A DNA stretch of 49,917 nt from the NCBI GenBank assembly GCA_959596515.1, contig CAUFXR010000007.1:1-49917 (forward strand), given 5' to 3'. The stretch's first letter is position 1. Every line of letters starts with the position of its first letter. The stretch is from an uncultured Oscillospiraceae bacterium (GTDB lineage: Bacteria > Bacillota > Clostridia > Oscillospirales > Acutalibacteraceae). Below, piece after piece: positions 1 to 8,148 of the stretch. The notes below the pieces were generated by a model. The model was given only the letters and a program-made list of their open reading frames with translations. It was not told the origin of the DNA and made no database searches. The position numbers and the translations under genes were made by a program.

Positions 1-46
1 GAAAATAAGGCGGAACAAAGGAGCCGACGGCGAAAGCCTTCGTCAT
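1..46 (-). CDS. start of an unidentified gene downstream of ileS (partial)
   Basis: An ATG at 46-44 on the minus strand opens a frame (MTKAFAVGSFVPPYF) that runs off the left edge of the window. An AAAGGG motif lies 7 bases upstream of the ATG, within a purine-rich stretch, so translation initiation is plausible. It sits about 30 bases after the ileS stop, so it would be the next gene of the ylm-divIVA-ileS operon. In many Firmicutes lspA follows ileS, but these 15 residues do not resemble the hydrophobic start of LspA. Only 15 codons are visible, so no function is assigned. Confidence 0.4.
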   Translation of the reverse strand, partial: MTKAFAVGSFVPPYF

Positions 47-76
47 CAGGCAGCCCTTTCCTCCGCCTTGTTCAGT

Positions 77-2875
77 TTATTTATTTTTTACAATGGATGC
101 GCATCTGGCGCACAGGGTCGGATGCTCCGGATCAGAACCTACGGTATCACTGTAAACCCAGCAGCGCTCACATTTCTCGCCGCCAGCCTTACTGACCGTT
201 ACGGAAAAGCCTTCCACTTCCCCTTTGATAGCGCCCTCGCCGCCTTTTACCACGTCCACATGGGACACGATAAATACGGTTTTCAGCTCCTCTTCTACAG
301 ACTTGACAAAGTCGTAAAGCTCACCGTCACAGTACAAGGTCACGCTGGCTTCCAGGCTCTTGCCGATAACCTTTTCCTTTCTGGAAAGCTCCAGTGCCTT
401 CTGGACGTCATCACGCAGAGCGTGAATCCGGTCCCAACGAGCGGTAAAGGCTTCGTCCGCCTTCACGCCGGTGAGCGCCGGCATCTCATTGTACATCACG
501 TTTCTGCCGTCGGCTCCCTGATGATGAGGCATATACTCCCAAATCTCGTCGGCAGTATAAGCCAGAATTGGAGCGATCATACGGGTCATGGCGTCTAAAA
601 TGGTATAAATCGCTGTTTGAGCGGCTCTTCTCAGGTTTCCATCCGCTTTCTCGGCATACAGCCGGTCTTTGATCACATCCAGATAGAAGTTACTCATATC
701 CACCACGCAGAAATTGTGAACCGCATGATAAACCTGATGGAACTCAAACGCGTCGTAACCTTCCCGGACCTTTTGATTCAGCTCATCCAACTTTTTCAGC
801 GCCCACTGATCAATCGGCAGAAGCTGGTCAAATGGCAGTCTGTCAGTATCGGGATTAAAATCATAAAGATTGCCCAAAATATAGCGGGCGGTATTCCGGA
901 TCTTCCGATAAGCTTCAGAAAGCTGCTTCAAAATATCCTTTGAGATACGGATATCCGCATGATAATCGGATGAAGCCACCCACAGCCGGAGAATATCCGC
1001 ACCGTACTGATCCACGATCTCCTGAGGCTCGATACCGTTTCCTAAAGATTTGCTCATCTTCCGTCCTTCGCCGTCCACGACCCAACCGTGGGTTACCACC
1101 GCTTTGTAGGGCGCTACGCCCTTAGTGGCCACAGAGGTCAGCAGGGAAGACTGGAACCAGCCCCGGTATTGGTCGGCGCCCTCCAAATAGAGGTCCGCCG
1201 GGAATTTCAGGTAGGGCCGTTTGGACAACACCGCCGCATGGGTAGAGCCGGAATCGAACCAAACGTCCATAATATCTTTTTCTTTATCAAAGGATGTGCC
1301 ACCGCACTTTTTACACTTGGTGCCCGCCGGGAGAATTTCTTCCGCGCTCAGCTCATACCAGGCGTCGCTTCCCTTTTCCCGGAACAATTGCGCAACCGCC
1401 AGCATAGCTTCCTTATCGATCAAAGGCTCGCCGCATTCCTTACAGAAGAAAATCGGAATCGGAACGCCCCATTTTCTCTGACGGGAGATACACCAGTCTC
1501 TCCGATCTCGAACCATGGATGTAATTCGATCCTCACCCCAGGCGGGAATCCACTGAACATCCTGGATCGCTTTGACCGCATCTTCCTTAAAGTCCTCTAC
1601 CGAGCAGAACCACTGCTCCGTAGCGCGGAACAGCACTGGGTTTTTGCATCTCCAGCAGTGGGGATACTGGTGGATAATTTTTTCCATCGCAAACAGAGCG
1701 CCGGTTTCCTTCAGATGCTCCGCGATGGCCACGTTAGCCTGACTAGTAGTCAAGCCAGCAAACTTTTCGCCGGCCTCTTCCGTCATTCGGCCTAAAGAGT
1801 CTACCGGAACAATCACTGGGATTTCCGGATAATTCTGGCAAACGTTAAAGTCATCCACACCGTGTCCAGGTGCCGTATGGACGCATCCAGTACCGCTTTC
1901 CAGGGTGACATGGTCACCGACGATCACCAGAGAGGTGCGGTCGATAAAAGGATGTGCTGTCTTCATATATTCCAGATCTTTGCCCTGAATCGTCCCCACG
2001 ACCTGATATCCGGTTTTTCCGGCGGCTTTCATCGCGGACTCGTACAAGGCCTCCGCCATCACGTAATATTCATCTTCCCACTTAATCAGGCAGTAAGTGA
2101 AACTAGGTCCGACACAGATGGCATCATTAGCGGGTAAAGTCCAAGTAGTAGTAGTCCAAATGACAAAATAGGTTTTATTTAGGTCCGCTCCCATTTGGGT
2201 CAGCAGGCCCTTATCATCAGTCACCAGGAATTTTACATAAATAGAGTCGCAGGGATCCTCGGCGTACTCGATTTCCGCTTCCGCCAGAGCTGTCTGGCAG
2301 TCAGGACACCAATAAACCGGCTTTAAGCCTTTATAAATATAGCCTTTGCAGGCCATCTCCGCAAATACTTCGATTTGAGTAGCCTCAAATTCCTTTTTTA
2401 GGGTAATGTAAGGGTTATCCCATTCGCCGATGCCGCCCAAGCGCTTAAACTGGCTACGCTGGTCGTCAATATAGCCTTCCGCGAATTCTCGACAGATTTT
2501 TCTCAGCTCTACATCGGAAATGGTAGAAGAATTGTCCACACCCGCTTTTTTCCGAGCCTTCAGCTCCGTGGGCAGGCCATGGGTATCCCATCCCGGTACA
2601 TAGGGAGACTGGAACCCGGCCATATTTTTATAGCGGACAATAAAATCCTTCAAGGTCTTATTCAAGGCGGTACCAAGATGAATATTGCCGTTGGCGTACG
2701 GAGGGCCATCATGCAGAACGTAAAGAGGCTTCCCCTCATTATTTTCCATCACGTGATCGTATACACGGTCAGCTTCCCATTTCTTTAACCGTTCCGGCTC
2801 TGATTGGGGCAGCCCTGCCCGCATAGGAAATTCTGTTTTGGGCAGATTCATGGTTTGGTTATAATCTTGCGGCAT
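77..2875 (-). CDS. ileS: isoleucyl-tRNA synthetase
   Basis: Class I aminoacyl-tRNA synthetase that charges tRNA-Ile in the cytoplasm. At 932 residues it has the usual bacterial IleRS length. Visible landmarks in order are the HIGH signature as GNIHLGTALNK near residues 63-73, the CP1 editing domain (WTTTTWTLPAN and GTGCVHTAPGHG), the GRKMSKSLGN signature in the second half, and a C-terminal zinc knuckle (CERCW...CARC). The zinc knuckle marks the shorter bacterial type. The ATG is preceded by AGGGAGAG. The gene follows divIVA by 23 bases at the end of the ylm cluster, as in Bacillus subtilis. No T-box leader can be placed upstream because divIVA lies directly before it, so expression probably comes from operon promoters. 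Confidence 0.98.
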   Translation of the reverse strand: MPQDYNQTMNLPKTEFPMRAGLPQSEPERLKKWEADRVYDHVMENNEGKPLYVLHDGPPYANGNIHLGTALNKTLKDFIVRYKNMAGFQSPYVPGWDTHGLPTELKARKKAGVDNSSTISDVELRKICREFAEGYIDDQRSQFKRLGGIGEWDNPYITLKKEFEATQIEVFAEMACKGYIYKGLKPVYWCPDCQTALAEAEIEYAEDPCDSIYVKFLVTDDKGLLTQMGADLNKTYFVIWTTTTWTLPANDAICVGPSFTYCLIKWEDEYYVMAEALYESAMKAAGKTGYQVVGTIQGKDLEYMKTAHPFIDRTSLVIVGDHVTLESGTGCVHTAPGHGVDDFNVCQNYPEIPVIVPVDSLGRMTEEAGEKFAGLTTSQANVAIAEHLKETGALFAMEKIIHQYPHCWRCKNPVLFRATEQWFCSVEDFKEDAVKAIQDVQWIPAWGEDRITSMVRDRRDWCISRQRKWGVPIPIFFCKECGEPLIDKEAMLAVAQLFREKGSDAWYELSAEEILPAGTKCKKCGGTSFDKEKDIMDVWFDSGSTHAAVLSKRPYLKFPADLYLEGADQYRGWFQSSLLTSVATKGVAPYKAVVTHGWVVDGEGRKMSKSLGNGIEPQEIVDQYGADILRLWVASSDYHADIRISKDILKQLSEAYRKIRNTARYILGNLYDFNPDTDRLPFDQLLPIDQWALKKLDELNQKVREGYDAFEFHQVYHAVHNFCVVDMSNFYLDVIKDRLYAEKADGNLRRAAQTAIYTILDAMTRMIAPILAYTADEIWEYMPHHQGADGRNVMYNEMPALTGVKADEAFTARWDRIHALRDDVQKALELSRKEKVIGKSLEASVTLYCDGELYDFVKSVEEELKTVFIVSHVDVVKGGEGAIKGEVEGFSVTVSKAGGEKCERCWVYSDTVGSDPEHPTLCARCASIVKNK

Positions 2876-2898
2876 TGGTCTTAACTCTCCCTTTGAAA

Positions 2899-3708
2899 TT
2901 ACTTACGTTTCTTAAACATATTATTGATAGGGGATTCTTCTACATCATTTTTCAGATCGTAGTCTTCCCCAAATTTTAAAGAGGAAAAACGAGACGGAAG
3001 CTGGTCCTCTATTGGCTGGGCACCATCCGGCGGCGCCATCGGCGTAGCCTGAGGCATGGGCGTCTCAGTGTAACCTACCGGCTCATAAACCTTAGTCTTT
3101 TCCAAATCTTTCGGATCGGTGACTACAGTCTCCTGCTCCTTGCGTTCCTGTTCAGTCTCCTCGCCGGTTGTCTCTTGAGGCGTTTCCGGCCGTTCGGCCA
3201 CAGGTTCCTCTGCCGGTTCGGCAGGCTGTGTCTCTTCCTCGGCGGCGGTATTTTCCTCAACAGGCAGTTTCTGGATAATTTGAAGGTGCTCTTTATATAC
3301 CGTCAGCAGCTTAGTGCGGAACGCCGCTACCTCCTCTTTCAAACGGTCAAGCTCACCTTTTTGATCATCGGCCTCCTTTTGAGCGCCGAGAATAATACGC
3401 TCCGCCTTTTCTGTGGCGTCGGCCACGATAACCTCGGCCTTATGTTTCGCTTCCCGCACCGAGGCGTCGGCCAGTTTCTGAGCGCTTAAAAGGGTATTGC
3501 GGATACTGTCCTCTTCATTCCGGTATTCCTCTACCTTTTGAGCAAGAATCGCCAGTTTTCTTTTCAGCTCAGCGTTTTCCTTCAGCGCATTGTCATAGGA
3601 AACCTGAACGTCGTCAATAAACGCGTCCACATCCTCCGCGCGGTAGCCGCCAAAATTGGCTTTCGGAAAGCTGATATTCGCAATATCTTCCAGTGTCAAA
3701 TTCGCCAT
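2899..3708 (-). CDS. divIVA: DivIVA cell-division/polarity protein
   Basis: DivIVA is a coiled-coil protein that recognises negatively curved membrane at septa and poles. The N-terminus shows the family membrane-binding start (MANLTLEDI, then FPKANFGGYRAEDVDAFID), followed by a long heptad coiled coil from roughly residue 30 to 145. A Glu/Pro/Thr-rich acidic linker (about 150-200) and a short basic C-terminus (NNMFKKRK) follow. At 269 residues it is longer than B. subtilis DivIVA (164), the extra being the low-complexity tail. The start is well supported by GGAGG 7 bases before the ATG. It lies between ylmH and ileS, the canonical location. Confidence 0.95.
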   Translation of the reverse strand: MANLTLEDIANISFPKANFGGYRAEDVDAFIDDVQVSYDNALKENAELKRKLAILAQKVEEYRNEEDSIRNTLLSAQKLADASVREAKHKAEVIVADATEKAERIILGAQKEADDQKGELDRLKEEVAAFRTKLLTVYKEHLQIIQKLPVEENTAAEEETQPAEPAEEPVAERPETPQETTGEETEQERKEQETVVTDPKDLEKTKVYEPVGYTETPMPQATPMAPPDGAQPIEDQLPSRFSSLKFGEDYDLKNDVEESPINNMFKKRK

Positions 3709-3719
3709 TGCAGTGCCTC

Positions 3720-4493
3720 CTATTTATATTTTCTGGCTGCCAGTTTTAATCTTCCTTTTTTAGTTTCCGGACCGATTTGGTCGATGATAAACTTTCCCCA
3801 ACCTTGGATTGAGACCTTATCTCCCTCCCGCAGCACAGCGGACAAGGATTTTTCCACTTCATAATTATGGGTAACCAATCCCTGGGAAAACAGCTGTTTG
3901 CATTTTTCACGACTGGAATGAACAAAACAGGCCACGGCGCAGTCCAACCGGTTAGAAGCCACCGTAAAGCTCATCTCTTCAAACCGTTGACCCGCAGGCA
4001 GGGGAAATGTCCCGGCGGGCATAAGCTTTACGCCGGTTCTTCCCACCTTAGTCAGCTGGGTTTCGACAAATTTCGCGATTTCTTCTTTACAAAAGAGGAC
4101 ACACTGGCCCTCTCCCACTAAAATATCACCCAACGCCTCCCGTTTGATTCCAAGTCCCATCAGCGCCCCGAGAAAATCCCGGTGACTCAGGGAATCCTCT
4201 TTTCGAAAAGCGAGGTAAATAGAAACAACCGGAAAGCGCTCGCTGTCCGGTAGCAGTTCTTTTGGAAAGGCAGCGAACATACACCGCTGGGCGCCTTCAT
4301 AGCCTCCCCAAAGCATAAAACTTTGAACCCCCAGATTCCTGGCGATTTTAGAGGAAAGGTCCGCCTGGCGCTCATCCAGAAATCCCACAAAACAAGGAGC
4401 TTTCCGGATAGCGCTCAGGTCGACCGCGTCTTCAATTCTTGCTCTCAGCGCCTCATCGGCGCCGTAAGACTTATCATATGGACGACAGGACAT
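3720..4493 (-). CDS. ylmH: YlmH-type S4-domain RNA-binding protein
   Basis: A 257-residue member of the YlmH family: an N-terminal globular domain followed by an S4 RNA-binding domain near the C-terminus (about residues 180-250, ending with GDKVSIQGWGKFIID). YlmH proteins bind RNA and ribosomes, and the B. subtilis protein has been linked to ribosome-associated quality control; that role is taken from the family and is not visible here. Its ATG overlaps the sepF stop by one base (TAATG), with no separate ribosome binding site, indicating translational coupling. divIVA follows after 11 bases. Confidence 0.92.
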   Translation of the reverse strand: MSCRPYDKSYGADEALRARIEDAVDLSAIRKAPCFVGFLDERQADLSSKIARNLGVQSFMLWGGYEGAQRCMFAAFPKELLPDSERFPVVSIYLAFRKEDSLSHRDFLGALMGLGIKREALGDILVGEGQCVLFCKEEIAKFVETQLTKVGRTGVKLMPAGTFPLPAGQRFEEMSFTVASNRLDCAVACFVHSSREKCKQLFSQGLVTHNYEVEKSLSAVLREGDKVSIQGWGKFIIDQIGPETKKGRLKLAARKYK

Positions 4494-4993
4494 TACAGAT
4501 ACATGTTGCTGCTTTCGATTTCGTCCATCAAATCGTCGCCGGTGAGATCCACATTGTAGGGAGTGATAATAAACGTAGCGGTAGAGACTCTTTTGATCTT
4601 ACCGTTATTGGCGTAGGCCACGCCGCTCAAAAAGTCCAGAATTCTGCGGGAAACATCCTTGCTGGTGTTTTCCAGGTTCAGGACCACTGTATGCATTTTA
4701 ATCAGCTCATCCGCCACAGAGCGGGTCTCATCGCCGAAACGCTCCGGCTTAAAGAGAACCACCTGAAGCTGGGCGGCAGCGTGAATATTCACGACCTTAT
4801 TCCCAGCCTGAGGAGCGCTGCTCCGTCTGGAATCTCTTTGAGGCTCCTGATAAGCCTCTTCTTCCTCATAGCTGTTAGAAGAGATTTCTTCCATGACTTC
4901 CTCGTCATCCATATCCATCTCTTCAAAATCGTAATCATATTCATCCTCCGGTGGGGTCCACATCTCTTTAAACTTTTGTACCAAACCTGCCAT
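4493..4993 (-). CDS. sepF: SepF cell division protein
   Basis: SepF links FtsZ filaments to the membrane at the division ring in Gram-positive bacteria. The 166-residue protein has a short N-terminal membrane-targeting amphipathic stretch (MAGLVQKFKEMW), a very acidic linker (about residues 15-50) and the C-terminal DUF552 core with GVAYANNGKIKRV and TATFIITP. AAGGAGG lies upstream of the ATG. It stands in the conserved order yggS-sepF-ylmH-divIVA. ylmG, which normally sits between sepF and ylmH, is absent: the two genes abut with a 1-base overlap. Confidence 0.96.
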   Translation of the reverse strand: MAGLVQKFKEMWTPPEDEYDYDFEEMDMDDEEVMEEISSNSYEEEEAYQEPQRDSRRSSAPQAGNKVVNIHAAAQLQVVLFKPERFGDETRSVADELIKMHTVVLNLENTSKDVSRRILDFLSGVAYANNGKIKRVSTATFIITPYNVDLTGDDLMDEIESSNMYL

Positions 4994-5034
4994 AATGAAA
5001 AGGCCTCCTTAATTTTAAAATTCTTGTGGAATTG

Positions 5035-5793
5035 TTATTTTACAAGATAAGATCTTTCGCCAAACAAAGAAGAACCAACACGGACCATCGTAGCGCCTTC
5101 CTCGATTGCCTCCACATAATCACTGGACATTCCCATAGATAAAATATCCATAGTAATATTATCTATGTTTTCGCCCTTAATGTCAACAAATAGTTTTCGC
5201 ATAGCGGCAAAATAGCGCCTAATTTCTGTATTTTTTCCGCAAATGGGAGGAATTGCCATCAAACCTTTTACCAAAATTCCCTTAATCTGGGAAATTTCAG
5301 AAAGTAAAGCGATCGTTTCCTGAGGCGCTACACCCGACTTATTTTCCTCTTCGCCGATATTGACCTCTACCAAAACATCTGTGACAATCCCTAGCTTCTG
5401 GGAGCATTTAGCGATCTCCTGGGCAAGCTTCACGGAATCTACCGACTGGATCAGCTCCACTTTTCCAACAATCTGTTTCACCTTATTGGTCTGCAAATGG
5501 CCGATAAACTGAAGATGACACCGCTGTTTATCATAGTCATCATATTTGCTCAAAAACTCCTGGACTTTATTCTCCCCCAGATAATCGATTCCTAAGCTGA
5601 TTCCGTAGTTAATAACCTCCACCGGAACCGTTTTGGTAGCCGCAAGCAAGGTGATATCCTCCGGCTTTCTACCGGACACCTTAGCCGCCGCCGCGATATT
5701 TTCCCGGATCTCCCGGTAATTTTCTTTCAAATTTCGTTTCTTTTCTTCGATCTCTTTTTCCAAAGTATTCTCGTTAAACAAGTTTTCCGTCAT
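5035..5793 (-). CDS. yggS: PLP homeostasis protein, YggS/YlmE family
   Basis: A 252-residue TIM-barrel-only PLP-binding protein of the alanine racemase N-terminal family, involved in pyridoxal phosphate homeostasis without a known enzymatic reaction. The PLP lysine is in LLAATKTV (near residue 54), followed by DYLGENKVQEF. The phosphate-binding C-terminal signature is GMSSDYVEAIEEGATMVRVG, then SSLFGER. The start overlaps the preceding HlyD-like gene by 20 bases, with GGGAGG 11 bases upstream of the ATG. It is the ylmE member of the ylm cluster. Confidence 0.95.
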   Translation of the reverse strand: MTENLFNENTLEKEIEEKKRNLKENYREIRENIAAAAKVSGRKPEDITLLAATKTVPVEVINYGISLGIDYLGENKVQEFLSKYDDYDKQRCHLQFIGHLQTNKVKQIVGKVELIQSVDSVKLAQEIAKCSQKLGIVTDVLVEVNIGEEENKSGVAPQETIALLSEISQIKGILVKGLMAIPPICGKNTEIRRYFAAMRKLFVDIKGENIDNITMDILSMGMSSDYVEAIEEGATMVRVGSSLFGERSYLVK

Positions 5794-7063
5794 ATAAGTC
5801 TGTGCCTCCCACTACAACCTCATCGTATAATTTGATCGTTTCACCATTAAAGGTGGCGCCCTCCTCCGGATTGGGATCACAAATCACGAAGGTACTGTAG
5901 GTACTCAAGGGGACAATCTCCTTAAATACCAGTTCGCTACCGTAAAGCACATACACACCCTGTACCATAACTTCTTGCTTTACCTGCCTACCGCTTCCGT
6001 CATCAATAACTTTCATCACCGGCTCCACGTGGATAGCCTTTTTATTCACCATAATACCGGAATGAGTATTAACCGCGATCTGAACGGTCTCTTTCCGAAT
6101 CTTACTAAGTTCATTGTTCATATAACTGCATTCCAGCACCACCACAGCGTCGCTCTGGCGGCTTTCCTGGTTAATGGCCACCACTTTAGCCGGAATACTA
6201 CCTGTGGAAGCGAAAGGCATAGTGATCCCATCTACCTCCTCCCCGACTTCCATCTGTAGGGAATCTGTTCCGGACACTTTACACACCACATACCAATTCA
6301 GGCCCGAGACCACCTTTCCCACCACATTATCAGCCACAGGCTGCTGTGTTGGCTCCTGAGCCAGCTGGTCCAGGGTAATTTCTTTCACGTTGTCGTAGGA
6401 AAAAGACGTTTCATAACCGTCAGTGCTGCCGACAAAATAACCCGCCACTGGAGAATTCACCGTTCCGATCGACCCCGACGCCTGGGCTTTCATAGATTCT
6501 AACTGGGATTTTAAAGTGTTGAGCCTGTCCACATATCCGTTAGGCTTGCCGGTAATGATCTGCCGCTGATTCAAAAGGTAGGTCAGCTCATCCCTGGCGT
6601 CGTCGATTCCAGAGTAATTACCGGAATTGACAACGGACAAAAACTGGTTAATCTCGGTTGTGATTTGTCCGTCGATCACATCGGGGCTGGTGGAAAGGCT
6701 GATTTGATCCGCTACCGTGGTAAGCCGTTCCAAATTATCGATTTCTCCCTGTAACTTACTGATCTGGTTCTGGGCGGCGGCGTCTTCGGCACTGGCATAA
6801 ATTTGGGCCACTACGCCGTTTTCCTGCACGCTTTCCCCATCCTCCAATACGTAATTCAGCACGCCACCGGCATCCGAGGTTAAATAAGTTTCGTTCCGAA
6901 CGATATAACCGGTGGTTTCGATGGTATCCGAGGCGGTCATATAGGTAGCGGTCTCCGTTTGAATGCTGCTATGATTGGAATTATAAATCTGAAGCCCAAC
7001 ATAAAACAGCAGCAAAACGGCAAGGAGGGTGGCCGCGACCCGTTTAAATATTTTATTGCTCAA
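5774..7063 (-). CDS. HlyD-like membrane-anchored protein heading the ylm cluster
   Basis: A protein of about 429 residues with one N-terminal membrane segment (VAATLLAVLLLFYVGLQIY), a barrel-sandwich/lipoyl-like half (GGVLNYVLEDGESV near residues 65-80), a helical hairpin around residues 90-200, and C-terminal beta-rich domains. This layout matches HlyD/membrane-fusion-type proteins found beside sepF in many Clostridia. No ABC or RND partner is encoded nearby, so export activity cannot be inferred; a role at the division site or cell envelope is a guess from context. I place the start at TTG 7063 because AAGGAGG lies 9 bases before it. The upstream TTG at 7093 has no ribosome binding site and would put that motif inside the gene. 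Confidence 0.8.
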   Translation of the reverse strand: MSNKIFKRVAATLLAVLLLFYVGLQIYNSNHSSIQTETATYMTASDTIETTGYIVRNETYLTSDAGGVLNYVLEDGESVQENGVVAQIYASAEDAAAQNQISKLQGEIDNLERLTTVADQISLSTSPDVIDGQITTEINQFLSVVNSGNYSGIDDARDELTYLLNQRQIITGKPNGYVDRLNTLKSQLESMKAQASGSIGTVNSPVAGYFVGSTDGYETSFSYDNVKEITLDQLAQEPTQQPVADNVVGKVVSGLNWYVVCKVSGTDSLQMEVGEEVDGITMPFASTGSIPAKVVAINQESRQSDAVVVLECSYMNNELSKIRKETVQIAVNTHSGIMVNKKAIHVEPVMKVIDDGSGRQVKQEVMVQGVYVLYGSELVFKEIVPLSTYSTFVICDPNPEEGATFNGETIKLYDEVVVGGTDLYDGKLV

Positions 7064-7119
7064 TGAAAACTTCCTCCTTTTCGTGATGGACAACTAAAAC
7101 AAGGCGTGCATAAAACTTC

Positions 7120-7146
7120 GGGCGAAAAAACGCCATTTCTTCGCCC
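7120..7146 (-). terminator. possible weak terminator after miaA
   Basis: GGGCGAA and TTCGCCC can pair across a 13-base loop. On the minus strand this is followed by GAAGTTTTAT. The T-run is short and offset, so it may be a weak terminator between miaA and the HlyD-like gene or a chance hairpin. Confidence 0.3.
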
Positions 7147-7194
7147 CACATCTTATGACAAAGCAAAAAAGATCCCTATCGGTCTGTCAGTGCT

Positions 7195-8148
7195 CTATCT
7201 TTCTATCATACCCTGCTTTTCCAAATATGCAAGTGAATTTTGGAGAACGCCGTCAAATCCCGCTTCCTGGTCCACAAAAATCCAATGAGTTCTAGGATCT
7301 CTCTTAAACCAGGTAAGCTGGCGCTTCGCGTATCTGCGGGTATCCCGCTTTAACTGATCTACCGCTTCCTCCAGGGAAACAGTTCCTTGAAAATAAGGCA
7401 AAAATTCCTTATAACCGATGGCGCCGGATGCAGTGATCCCCAAATCTTTCAGGACGCTCTCCGCCTCCTCCAGCAGACCGTCTCTCATCATTTGATCCAC
7501 TCTTCGCTCAATCCGGTCGTAAAGCTTCTGCCGGTCGGAAAAGCTGAGACCGATCATAATCGGCCGAAAGGGCAATTCGCTGGCATGGGAATGTTCCAAA
7601 CGCTGCGTCATGGTTTCTCCGGTGAGATAATAAATCTCAAGCGCTCTGAGGACTCTTTTTGTATTGTTTCGGTCAATTCTCGCCGCCGACGGTGGATCTA
7701 TTTCTTGAAGTTCCTGAAACAGAACCTCAATTCCTTCTTCCTTAGCCCGTTGCTCCAGTCGCTCTCGGATTTCCGGGTTTCCCGGTTCCTCTTGAAAAAG
7801 GATTCCCTCTGTGACGGCTTGCACATACAGTCCGGTACCTCCCGCCAACACCGGAAGCTTTCCCCTTTTATGAATATCCGAAATCGTTTCCCGTGCCAAA
7901 TCCGCGTAATCCGCTACACTAAACCGTGCCTTAGGCGATAAAAAATCCATCAGATGGTGGGGGATCCCCCCCATTTCCGCCACTGTAGGCTTCGCCGTTC
8001 CAATAGACATTCCCTGATAAATCTGCATGGAATCAGCGGACACTACCTCCCCGTTTAGCTTCTGAGAAAGAGCTACCGCCAAGCCGGTTTTTCCAGAGGC
8101 CGTGGGGCCTACGACGCAAACCAATGAAAATTTCTCGTTACTCATCAT
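7195..8148 (-). CDS. miaA: tRNA dimethylallyltransferase
   Basis: MiaA transfers a dimethylallyl group to A37 of tRNAs reading UNN codons, the step before MiaB thiomethylation. The P-loop VVGPTASGKT is near the N-terminus, followed by ADSMQIYQGMSIGTAKPT and the AGGTGLY motif. RYAKRQLTWFKRD lies near the end. The length is about 317 residues, typical for the family. An open frame extends upstream into mutL to 8220, but the conserved start and an ATGATGA overlap with the mutL stop place initiation at 8148 (or the adjacent ATG at 8145), with GGCAGG just upstream. It is the last gene of the miaB-ymcA-mutS-mutL-miaA operon, so both ms2i6A enzymes are in one operon. Confidence 0.95.
   Translation of the reverse strand: MMSNEKFSLVCVVGPTASGKTGLAVALSQKLNGEVVSADSMQIYQGMSIGTAKPTVAEMGGIPHHLMDFLSPKARFSVADYADLARETISDIHKRGKLPVLAGGTGLYVQAVTEGILFQEEPGNPEIRERLEQRAKEEGIEVLFQELQEIDPPSAARIDRNNTKRVLRALEIYYLTGETMTQRLEHSHASELPFRPIMIGLSFSDRQKLYDRIERRVDQMMRDGLLEEAESVLKDLGITASGAIGYKEFLPYFQGTVSLEEAVDQLKRDTRRYAKRQLTWFKRDPRTHWIFVDQEAGFDGVLQNSLAYLEKQGMIER

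Noticed and set aside
2876..2898. T-box leader expected before ileS
   Set aside because: Only 23 bases separate ileS from divIVA, so there is no room for a T-box.
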